DNA from: Bilabrum cf. latius
Lineage: Eukaryota; Bigyra: Bicosoecida; Bigyra; Bicosoecida
Reading direction: 5' to 3'
Length of the DNA stretch: 64,000 nt
Assembly (NCBI GenBank): GCA_965178125.1
Contig: OZ237768.1
Coordinates: 496,001 to 560,000 of the forward strand
A model generated the notes under the pieces. The model made no database searches and had not been told where the DNA came from. It saw only the letters and a list, made by a program, of their open reading frames with translations. Made by a program: the position numbers and the translations under genes. Shown in pieces: positions 36,339-45,965 of this stretch (position 1 is the first letter of the stretch; each line of letters opens with the position of its first letter).

Positions 36339-37061
36339 TTCGGCGTTGCTAATTTCCAGGGCTGGCGGCCGTCTGCCTCTTTGCGACGTTCCAGTCTCGA
36401 CTGCGAGGCCTTCGAACTAATTTTGACTAGCTTCCGAACCCAAATCTGCTCCTTCATTGGGAAATTCGGATGCCTGGCCTGTGAACACGGAAGGTAGAGT
36501 GCAGTGACAGTTCCAACGAATACAACGCATAGTGCCGGCAGTGTTGGTGAGCCAGCCATATCGCGCCCCAATACCCACAATTATGGTACATTCGATAGAA
36601 TTGATTTGGATTTCGCTGCCAAACAAACCAAATACACCGTAAAAGAGCGGACACACTCCACTGACCGGGTCGTGTTTGATTCATCGCAGCAGCGGTTTCT
36701 TAGAACGATGCACACAGCATGACTAGGGTAATTGGATCAATAATGCATACTAGAACTTACCTAACGGGTCCGCCAAACGCTAGGTGGTGGTTCCATCCAC
36801 AAACTGTTGCAATGCTCGCTCCTCCCGTTGCAGCAGCTTGTCAACGTCAACCTTGGCGACAGTCATCCAGTGGTTTGAATTCATGTCGGGATCCATACTG
36901 GTAGATTAATGCTGCGAGTGTCTTCCGATTTCCCCCTAAAAGGGTCCTCGCAAATGGTCGGATGGTCGCAGTGTTTCTGGACCTGCTGCCGGGAGCCGGT
37001 CGCAACCTATTTCGCAGAATCCGTGTCAATTGCGGAGGAAAACTGGTACATCAGCAACCAC
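36339..37061. promoter_or_regulatory. Divergent spacer between cyclase and R-SNARE genes
   Basis: The 723 bp lie upstream of both genes. On the - strand the cyclase frame stays open up to about 36656 and contains an acceptor-like TTCCGTGTTCACAG ending near 36480, so part is probably a 5' exon and intron of the cyclase gene. The remainder (~36660-37061) is AT-rich and shows no coding pattern; it presumably holds both promoters. Confidence 0.45.
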
Positions 37062-38110
37062 ATGATCATTTATGCAGCAGTAGCGAATGAACAAACAATA
37101 TTAGTCGAACACGCGTCCCACGCAGGGTAGTTCCTTGCCGTCGCACACAAGTTGCTGAGCTCTGAGAATCTTCCAAACTACGATACGAGAATATCGTACA
37201 GTGCAGACAAGTAAGGTCACTGAACACGCGTGCTATGATTGGAAGGTGTGCATCACACATTCAATACGCCTTGCTGGATGCTGGTGACCGCAGGCACAAG
37301 TTTCACCTTATCGTGGACTAGGGCATGCGTTTCGTATGTCTCGCGGAAGCATAGTTGGGCCATAGGATACCATTCCTGCTCCTACAAGATATCAGATCAA
37401 AGTTTATTGCATCGGTAAGAGCTTAATCCTGCCAACTAACCATCAAGTGCCGAACTAACGCACCCTGCCACTGCTCTTTCGCGTTGCGGGCTGTAGCGCA
37501 GTTTCCTGGAGACGAGGCTCTACGGGCCACTGAGCCGGACAGTTACGTTCGTGCATTTAGTTCTCAGCTAAAGCTCCTTGTTGTAAGGTCCAGCTCGATT
37601 TGGCTTCCTTTTGCAAAGCACCTTTAGGGACTCACCGGTTCACCCGTTCCTTCCTTGATTCTGCGCAGGAAAAATATGCCGACCCAGCACAATCGAAAGT
37701 GTAGGCAATTAAAAATGAGCTAGACCAGGTCAGATCCGTGGCTATGGAGGGAATCGGTGAGACGACGCCCCGGCTGCGTTCAATCCGCACTTGCTCGCTT
37801 CACGTCTGTCGCTGCGCTGCTCCTCATGTTTTATTGAGACCATCAAAGCTGCGCGCGACAACGTGTATGTTATACTGCAGATCTTGTTTTGGACCGCGGT
37901 GAGGGCGTTGATGAGATGGCAGAACGGACGACTTTGCTCGCCGAGTCCTCGAGGCAATTCGCCACTGCGGGCAGGCGCTTGAAATCGACCATGTGGTGGA
38001 GGAACGCAAGGATGCAGTGCCTCGTGGTAGTGGCCGTGCTAGTATTGTTGTTGATTGTGCTGGGAGTGGGCTGCGGACCCTCCTTCTGCCTCTCAGGGCG
38101 GGGGACATAA
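37062..38110 (+). CDS. VAMP7: VAMP7-like longin R-SNARE
   Basis: Five exons: 37062-37210, 37294-37414, 37502-37582, 37669-37756 and 37881-38110. All introns are GT-AG and phases fit, giving 222 aa, the normal length for the family (~220). The order is an N-terminal longin domain (MIIYAAVANEQTILVEHAS start, FHLIVDQGMRFVCLAEA core), an R-SNARE helix with the zero-layer Arg in LVLDRGEGVDEM, a WW juxtamembrane motif and one C-terminal membrane anchor (~20 hydrophobic residues). It acts in fusion at late endosome, lysosome or plasma membrane by family knowledge. Four TAGs are in frame; the one in SKV-TAG-AIKNELDQV sits where relatives usually have Gln. It terminates in TAA. Its 3' end lies 118 bp from the apyrase gene, convergent. 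Confidence 0.92.
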
Positions 38111-38228
38111 TGCATACCTAGTAGGCCGAGCACGCTTGCCTTTCCTGTCACGGCATGTAAGCACCCGTACTACAAATCGAATGGAAATTGTACCCCACAA
38201 TGTCAGCAACCGCCCCACTCCCATTCCG

Positions 38229-40216
38229 TCACTTTGTCGGCACGAATGCCAGCCCCTCAAACTTGAAGGGCCCAAGGTCGGCAAACCCCTCCCGAAGCCC
38301 CACCCCCTCCACCACGGCCGCCACCCCCGAAACCGGAACACCGTGCAGCAGCGGCCCCCTCCCGTCCGTGAAGAGCACGCCCCTCTCATTCTCCAGAGCC
38401 TCTGCCCTGTGGCAGGCCGCCGGCCACGGCACCTCGGCGAACCTTGGCGAACGTTCCTTGCCGACCGGCGCATCCGCAACGGAAGCGGAAGCACTCGCGT
38501 CAGCGGGAACACTAGTGGCGTTGCGGGAGCCCACTCGATGCTCCCCTCTCCCCTCCCCACCACCACCCTACGCCGCCCCCTTGCCCGCCTAGCTAGTCCC
38601 TCTATCCCTATCCCCATCACCACCTGATTCGCGCCTGCTTGCTTCATTCCCATCGGAGGAGGAGGAGGAGGAGGCAGCACCACCCGCGAACCTGAGTGCC
38701 GCTAGGCAGAATGCCTCCGTGGAATCGATGGCCCCTTGCCCCAGCCACGCCTCCACAGCCTCGAGCACCTTGCGCCTGCGCTGGTTCGCGAACGTTCGCA
38801 GAGGAAGCAGCTCGGCCACCGTGGGGACCGACCGGCCACCGGTTGCAACCTCAATCCCACCGCCGGTTGCAACCACCTCGGGCATCCTCTCGTCCAGCAG
38901 CACCTCCCCTTCCGCGCTGAGCACGGTGATCTTGCTGTGCACCTGATCCTCCACCTCCTTGGACTTGAGGGCGAGGTACACACCGTGAGATCCGGGCACC
39001 GCCCGGATGGCCGTGAAGCCGAACGTGTCCTCCCGCGGCCCCGCTGTCACCGTGTGCACGTGCGCGAAATCGTCAGAGGCTCGCAGCAGGAGGTTCGCGC
39101 CCCTGTACTAGTCCTGCTTGGGCGTGTACGGCGTGGATGGACTCCTCTTCCTGGGTGCGAAGATCCACTCCCTGCTGCTGCCCACGTATGCCACGGCCTC
39201 GTGCCAGAGGTACCCGGGTTCGGTCACGTTCGCCGCGGTTCGCAGCGCCGCGTATATGCTGGACCATCGGTAGTTCTGCACCCTGCCTGTACCCAGGTCG
39301 ATGGTCTTGGTCCATTCCGAGTCCCTGTGCACCGTCCGGCCCTGAGCGTCCTGGAAGGCCCTCCCCATGGATCCCACCCAAATCATCCCGTCTCGTGTCG
39401 TGCTCCATTCGGACTTGAAGGGCCGTGGCTGGTCCCCGTCCCCGTCCGCGAGAGCCCACCGCTGGAAGAGAGCGCCGTCCTCGGGCCGGATTTTCCAGAC
39501 GAGCCCTGTGACGTCACAGAAACCGAATAGCTTGTCGTGGTGGAAGAGCAGCTCGCTCAGCTCCATGGAGCGGCCCCCTCGGTTCATGCGAGCACGAAGC
39601 ACCTGCTCGCCCAGCCACTCGATTCGGTACCTGGGCTTGTCGGTCTCCGGCTCACCGGGCAGTCCATCCACCCGTTTGAGCACACCTTTGCGCAACACAG
39701 ACCCCCAGTAGCTTTTCTCCATCTTACGCTCTCCCCGAGGCTCCACAAACCCCTTCGGGTCCTCGCTCCCGTCCGTTGGCAGCCCAGAGCCGGAGAAACG
39801 GATTCGGTCCTCCAGCCCTCTGGAAGCATGATCCATATCCGTGACGATATAAAACTCATGATCCTGCGATGTGACAGGTATCTCCCGAAACGCATCTGCA
39901 GGCTTTGCTTCAACATGCAAACCTTGGTGAACCACGCAGAATATGTTCGTGCTAGCGGCCAACTCACCCTGGTGTCGTACTTTAATCGATCAAAATCAGC
40001 GGCAGATATACCTCCGCTATGATCAAGAGAAGCGGCAGCCCTTGGGGCAGCTGGAGACGGGGCTTCCGTCGGAGGCACCGCTTCAAGATTCGATGCCGAC
40101 CCTCGCGCACCTGCAGCGTGTTCGTGGATGCTCCGCGCCACATCCAGCGTTGGATTACTCTTAAGCAGTAATATCACAACAGCAACGATGAGTGCTACAT
40201 TGATGTATCCTTGCAT
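38229..40216 (-). CDS. CANT1: CANT1-type calcium-activated apyrase (nucleoside diphosphatase)
   Basis: Two exons: 40216-39968 and 39863-38229, with a 104-nt phase-0 intron (GTGAGT...CGCAG); 627 aa, TGA stop. Residues ~6-18 form a signal anchor, as in Golgi/ER type II apyrases, followed by an Ala/Pro-rich stem. The five-bladed propeller follows in order: FYIVTDMDHASR, YRIEWLGEQV, GRSMELSELLFHHDKLFGFCD, LADGDG, FKSEWSTTRDGMIWVGSMG and GYLWHEAVAY. It ends with RGANLLLRASDDF and GFADLGPFKFEGLAFV. These acidic/Gly motifs hold the calcium and nucleotide in the family. It hydrolyses UDP/GDP in the secretory lumen, aiding glycosylation, or is secreted. In-frame TAGs occur at 39108, 38589 and nearby. 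A Ser/Gly-rich insertion (38700-38490) interrupts the last blade region. The acceptor choice is the least certain part. Confidence 0.9.
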
Positions 40217-40472
40217 CGCAAAATAGTGCCGGAACTTCCGGCCGTCAACGTGTGCGTTGCGGCTCCGGATTCATGGAGAAACCTGGCGAATGATGATGCA
40301 TGATGATGACGACTTGTTGCCATTGCAAATGGCACTGTCTTGGAAAGTACGTGCCCAACCAAAGTGCCCCCTCCCACAACGACCAACCACCCTTTCATAA
40401 CAAGTTTCCATTCTAGTGTACAAGAAGCTACATCAACACCTACCGGCACCGGGCACGCGCACGCGCATCAGA

Positions 40473-40812
40473 TCACGTATCCACTTGCACCCTTGCTCGC
40501 CGCCCGGAGTGCCCACTGGCCTGCGAGGACGCGGCAATGCCCCCGAGAGACCCCGGCTCGACCTTCGCGCCCCGCTTCCGCCGGCCGCTCGCACTCGTCA
40601 CACCGTCCCCCGCACCTGCCCCGAGAGACCCGGGCTCGAGCTTGGCCCCACGCGACCTCCTGCTGGACCTACCACCGGACGATGCCGAGGAGGAGGAGGA
40701 GGAGGAGGAGGAGGCAGCCGAAGAGGAGCCAATCGACCCCGGCTCGAGCTTCGCCAGGCCCCTCCCTCCCCTGCTGCCCCTGCCCCTCCTCCTACCCCCG
40801 CGCCCCATCTCT

Positions 40813-40851
<39 letters not shown>

Positions 40852-42495
40852 CCATCCTCGTCGTCCTCGTCATCAGCACCCCCTGTGGCCGCCTCACCCT
40901 CGCCCCCCTCAGCGGCTGCCGCTGCCCCCTTCAGCTATGCCCTGCCCTCCTTGGTGCAGTGCAGGTGCTTGGTGCCTGATGCGTCGCGGGACTGCGGATT
41001 CATACAAATGCAAGGGTACATGTGATTCAACGCTTGCGCCATAACGGGGTGAACGGCTGAATGCATGAAAAGCATAGCTCGCAATGATGCGCAAATGAAG
41101 CAAGGGGACGACGATTCTCACGAAAACCACGGGCCGCTTGCAGACCGGGCATCGCTACGCGTGAGTCGCAAGCGACGGCATGAACTCCGCGTAAGCCCTA
41201 TCTGAGAGACAGAACTCTTTGCTGACGGCGCACTTGCCTCTGGCTGCGAGGTCACTGGCGACCTCGGCGGACTTACCCGGCTGCGGCCTACCTGATGTGC
41301 TCAGGGGGATGAGCCAGCCCTCGGTGAGCAAATCGGCGGTGACTCTGCGAGGGGAGGGGGTAGAGGGGAAATATGGAGTGAGAAAGTCAGTGGAATGGAT
41401 CGAGACGGGTGGCAAGCGGGGGAGGGGTGGCAGTACCCTAAGCTACGGAAGCGAGTGGTTTAGGTGGCACCACACGTCCGAGCCATGGCACGCTGTGGCA
41501 CTGAACGGCACACTTGGTCCCATAGGCACACTGAATACTGTAGGAGAAGGGCAAATGCTCACCTGTGGGGTCTGTGCAGCTTGCTCTGGCGAAGGTTCGA
41601 CACGCTTCGATCCATGCCTGTGGGCGCGGGGGCCCCGTCCCGCTGCTGGGCAGTTGCCTTGATGTTGCCGACCAGCTCCTTGATGGACCCGTAGTCTAGT
41701 TTGCCTTCCCTGCGAGCGAGTTGATCATGGAGAGAGAGATTATATCGCGGGAGGGATGTTGATGGAGAGAGCGTACCACGAGGGGATGCAAGCGTTCTGT
41801 CAAGCTTGCGATGCTAGCCTGGTAGTGCTGACGCATCGCACAATGCCTCGTAGTAATGGCATTCACAGGTAAAAGCCAAAAATACAAGCCCGGCGACGAC
41901 GTCCCCTCACCCATCCGTGGCTACGTACTGGACGATCATGTCCAGAACGAGCACCTGCCAGTCGTCCAGGCCGGCACCCTTCCTCGTAATGTCATCTGGG
42001 TTCTGCGGGACGTGGCATTCATAGTTGAGAATGACATAAGTTGGCCGTTGTGGCTCGCCTCATTCCAAGCTGCATGGATACCACTGGATTTGCAATGTAC
42101 TCACCCTGTCCACTAGCGCTAGCATCTTCTTCCCATTAAGCTCGCTCGCGAACGCCTAAAAGTACATCCCAAACTTTTCAATTGATGAGTTGACTTGCTT
42201 TAGGCAACTTTGAAACGTTTTGGGATCTCTAGAGGCTGCGTCTTCTCCTACGGGAGATTTGAACTCCTCAAGTGCGAACTCAAAATGGTCCTCAGCTTCC
42301 CCTACAGTACAACAGCGCTGTGCCTGCGCAACTTTGATAAGGCGAAGAATGGTTATTTCTTGTTCTACACCCAATCACTCCAAGCACGTGAACAAATAGG
42401 GCCTACCTTACGGCAAGCAGCTGAAAAAATGCTCGGTGGACATCCGTCAACTTTGCAAATTCCATGACAAGTGGATGAGTCTCAAGCTCTACCAT
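40473..42495 (-). CDS. NSE1: NSE1-like SMC5/6 subunit with reduced zinc finger and acidic tail
   Basis: Six exons: 42495-42412, 42323-42105, 42053-41911, 41709-41563, 41344-41122 and 40991-40473. All are GT-AG and phase-consistent; 444 aa, TGA stop. The match to NSE1 runs through its whole length: KLTDVHRAFFQLLA (winged-helix start), RPTYVILNYE, DDWQVLVLDMIVQYV and LLTEGWLIPL, then LSDRAYAEFMPSL before the zinc site. In NSE1 a RING-like domain follows. Here only CPVCKRPVVF and KHLHC are seen, enough for one zinc. The last ~130 residues are lineage-specific: an Asp/Glu run encoded by a (GAC GAG)n repeat, Ser and Arg/Gly tracts, and three AK(L/V)EPGS motifs. The function by family is DNA-repair ubiquitin ligase with NSE3/NSE4. 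A 48-nt in-frame segment (41295-41248) could be an optional intron. Confidence 0.74.
40806..40866 (-). repeat. GACGAG simple repeat encoding Asp-Glu run
   Basis: A hexanucleotide-like (TCCTCG)n tract on the + strand encodes alternating Asp-Glu in the tail of the NSE1-like protein. A similar GAG run at 40685-40715 encodes the Ser tract when read on the - strand. Such tracts are prone to length change. Confidence 0.8.
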
Positions 42496-43102
42496 TTTAA
42501 TACTACAGAGATCGATATTCGGGGGTAAAGTATCAAGGTGTGGCTCTGTGGCAAGCAATCATGCAAGGTAAATCATACAAATCCGGAGCTTCAAATACGC
42601 AGATTGCTGTGGAGCACTGATTGCCCTTGAACGAGGTCAGAGAGAACAGGCAAAGCCTTGGTCTATTTTCTTATATTCTCCCACCTTGTGAAACACCGCT
42701 TTATACCATGGTGTCGCTGTGAGGGCTGTGATATCGAGCTGAAGGTTGAAATGCTTGCCTTCGGTGATTTTAAACTTCAGCTGTGAATTACCTTGCAAGT
42801 AATCGCAGGAAAGGCTACGTGATTCAGGCGGTTTCTGCAAAGAATAAGGCGCAACTGCATCGGATTTTACAGAAAATAGCATGCCCTGACATCGTTGATA
42901 GTGTGAGGGCAGCTGCAGTCTCTTGTGTTTGCTCTCGACAGTCGCTGCAGTGGCGAGCACCGATCAATTCAAAGCTGTAGATTCGCTTGATTCGAAATTT
43001 CTATATGAATACTTCATATTTACGTTCAGACCCCGCCAAATAGATCTGTGATTCGGAGGAGGGTAGAGGCGGTTGGTTGCACCTCACGCTTCTACTTATT
43101 GA
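42496..43102. promoter_or_regulatory. Divergent spacer between NSE1-like and ankyrin genes
   Basis: These 607 bp separate two divergent starts and are AT-rich. On the - strand a frame is open from about 42960 to 42637, with acceptor-like (TTCACAG) and weak donor-like (GTGGGA) sites, so a 5' exon of either gene or an untranslated exon is possible. I could not join it in phase to a convincing protein and leave it unassigned. Confidence 0.4.
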
Positions 43103-45825
43103 ATGCAGGCTGGTTGGACGACTTTGCATCATGCGGCATACCAAGGCATCACGAGTTCAGTTGAGATTGTTCTCAGATTCGGCGCTAGCGTCGACATTCG
43201 GGACAACGTGAGAGACAGAGAGACGAAGCACTTGCTCGCCTGTTCGAAACAGGACAACCTTGGATCAACTAGATCTCGATCGTTTTACGAGGCGCCAACC
43301 GCACGCAGACAGGTCGCACGCCTCTCCACTGGGCATTGGAGAGGGGTCACATGGACGTGGTGCGCATGCTGGTAGAGGCTGGCGCTGACCCGCACGGGGC
43401 GGAAGATGTGAGTGGATTCGTTCAAGCCCGGTAGCCTTACTGTACACGGCGTAATTTCAAATCCATTCCGCGGCTTTAGGTAGCGCGCTAGATCCGCCAA
43501 TGTTCCTCCTGCTTTCATGCCACGCAGGCGGTGGACTTGGCCGATCTACTCGGTGAATTCCGCATGCTCAAACCGACGCAACGATCTGATGATGCGAAGA
43601 GTGATGCCGGAGAACGCAAAAAAGAGCAAAATTGCAAAGGCAATCCGAGAAATTCGCGGCAAAGGGCCCCTCAACTGAAGGCTGCAGGGGCAAGTCTTCC
43701 AGCAGGGTCCAAGACAGCATACAATGCAGCAGGACCCAAAGCAGCAGGTGATGCACCAGGGCCAAAGACAGCAGACTATGCAGCAGCGGCAAATGCAGCA
43801 GACGATGCAGCAGGGCCCAAAGCAGCAGACGATGCTGCAGGGCCCAAGGCAGCAGGTGATGCAGCAGGGGCAAATGCAGCAGGTGTCGTAGCGGAGTCCA
43901 AGGCGTTCAGCGATGCTGAAGGTAGAGTTGCATCAGGCATTTCGGGTGCCGCGGAGGACACCCATCATACTGGATCCACCACACCCTCCGCACCCCACGA
44001 CAGAATCACTGTGCCAGATGCATCGATATCGGCGCTTGTGCCCTCTCTCGGCGGGGACCAAGTCGGGCTGCTGGGGATGACTGGGTCACTGCTAGGCAGC
44101 TCTAGCGGGCTGAGCGATATCCTTCGCTCGAATACCATCGCATCGGTAGCAACTGATGTTCCAGTCCTGCCAACGAAAGCAGTTTAGCGGGACTTGGGGA
44201 GTGATGCTGTGATCGGGGTAGCCAGCCAGCGATTGCACTCATCAGACAGTCCGCTCTCAGCTCCATCGGCCAAACCAGTCTCACTCTTTGACGACTGGGC
44301 GACTGGGATGCCAGCTGGTAGCACGGCCACTAGCCTACACGCCGGAGGCATAAGTCCTGTCGAAGAAGCAGCCCCTTCAAACGCGAGGCCTGCCCTGTAG
44401 CATCACGCATAGCACATCCACGCATGGACTCAGGAGCCCGTTTACGGCGGAAGCACCGCCCACACTCGCCGATCGATGGGCTGGGCCGCCTCAGAGAACG
44501 TTCCGATCGAGGGACTCGCGTGTGACCCCGTTGTGGCCCAAGCCACGAAGCAGTACCCTCCAGCCGCCGTTGCCGAGATATCAGCATTGCAAGAGAAGGT
44601 AAGTCGGCTCGAGTGCGAGCTGCACGGCGTCAGAGGCAGCGGCGGTGCGGGTGCGGGTGATGAGGACGGCAGAGATGCAGCAAGCAGCGGTAAAGGGAGC
44701 GGTAATGATCGGTCTGAGTTTCGAGAAGGCTCTACTGTCAAGCACGCATCCACGCAACCTATCGGCGCTAGAAGAGTCGATAGCGAGCCCGCGAAAGGCT
44801 CCTCCACCGGTGGATCTGGAACCAAGGCCTCTGTGACTGTTTTTGCGACGGATGCTTCTAGGCGTATTCACGACCAGATTGCGTCGCTGAAGAGGCAGCT
44901 AGCAGCCAAGCGCAGACTCATCGCACAGAGCAAGCCCAAATTGGATAACAACCGGAGTGCCTTTTTGAGGCGACAGCTCCGTTCGAATGCTGACAAGATC
45001 AAGCGGCTCGAAGAGCGCCTGCACAAGACGCAGGATTAGATGAAAGCAGCGAAACATGGACGACCACAGCTGACGCCAGCCGCAGAAGCAAAGGCAATGC
45101 GGCGGCAGCCTCTTCAGGCGCAATCCACCAATTCGCAAGAGGAGGTGAAATAGTCACGGCTGCACGTTGAGCTCACGGGCGGGGCCGACGAAGCTGCCCA
45201 AGGTGCCTCCACCGCTCCGGAAACAGAGCAAAGCCTTCGGGCGCAGCTGGATTATATCTCAGCCGAGTGCGAGTTGCTCAGGAAGAAAAATGCTACAGCT
45301 GAGGCCCACGTCACGGAGGTTATGAAGAGCAAAAGGACCGAGAAGGCATTTTTGTTGCGGAGGCTTGATGCAGTCAAGACTGAAAACAGGAAGCTGACCC
45401 ATCGCGCATCCTAGCTGCAGGCTGAGAAACGCAGAATAGCCCAGAGTGCGGCAGAGCTCCGAGGAAACAACGCAAAGCTGCATGAGGACCTGAAGAGTAT
45501 CCGGTAGGTTTGCGCCAAGTTGTCCTCCGAGCTGGATGCGATGCGCGGGTAAGAGGCAGAGCGGGGCAAGCCTTTCGAGAGCGTGTAAGAAAGGCACGTC
45601 AGGCGAGATGTGCCGCTGCTGCGTGGAGAAGGTGTTGCTGGCGGTGCTGCGGCGGCGATGGGGCTTGACTGCCTCGCTCTGGTGGAAGCATCGTCTTCTC
45701 AGCTGCACACTGACCATCCGCCGAGTTTGTCAGTCCTAGCGATCCTGGTCAGGTCAGGTTTTCGTCACCACGAGATTCCCGTTACCAACTAGGCCTACTA
45801 GGTAATACTAGTCGCCCACTTGTGA
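43103..45825 (+). CDS. Ankyrin-repeat and coiled-coil protein
   Basis: Exons 43103-43207, 43309-43407, 43528-45548 and 45603-45825; 815 aa ending in TGA. Exons 1-2 encode ankyrin repeats, and the splice gives VDIRDN + TGRTPLHWALERGH and then AED + AVDLADLLGEF, perfect ankyrin phrasing. A short Ala-rich repeat region (43730-43900, units like AADDAAGPKA) follows, then Ser-rich sequence. From 44560 to 45540 the protein is a long coiled coil (RIHDQIASLKRQLAAKRR and heptad-like text). At least seven TAGs are in frame in exon 3. Its end is ambiguous: GGGTAAGAG at 45547 can be read as a TAA stop or as a donor for a 54-nt intron that removes two TAA codons. I prefer the intron. The first repeat starts immediately at the ATG, so an upstream exon may be missing. 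Function is unknown. Confidence 0.66.
43735..43900 (+). repeat. Ala-rich short coding repeat
   Basis: Imperfect tandem units of about 27 nt (gcagcagacgatgcagcag-like) encode repeated Ala-Ala-(Gly/Asp)-Asp-Ala-Ala-Gly-Pro-Lys. They lie between the ankyrin repeats and the coiled coil of the host protein and look like a flexible spacer. Confidence 0.75.
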
Positions 45826-45915
45826 CGGAGCTATTCCCACCAGCGCAAGTTCGCCATCTTCTACGGCAAGGAAATGGGCGAGGGTGGGCTCCAAACACGG
45901 AGGATCCCAATCCGG

Positions 45916-45934
45916 GAATCGGGGTCCCCGATTC
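45916..45934. repeat. Perfect 9-bp inverted repeat with 1-nt centre
   Basis: GAATCGGGG and CCCCGATTC flank a single T, just 5' of the first in-frame ATG of the IPT/TIG gene. Related GGGATTGG and AATCCGGG words flank it. It could form a tight hairpin or be a binding site; no function is established. Confidence 0.55.
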
Positions 45935-45965
45935 GGGGACAGGGATTGGACAGGGATCGAGCGTT

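Noticed and set aside
37062-38110. UAA also recoded
   Set aside because: The R-SNARE ends at TAA right after its membrane anchor at normal family length, and the IPT/TIG gene also ends at TAA. No conserved domain contains an in-frame TAA.
42637-42960. Additional N-terminal exon of the NSE1 gene
   Set aside because: The frame is open but the donor is weak, and NSE1 proteins start near LTDVHR, which is already reached by the ATG at 42495. Left unassigned.
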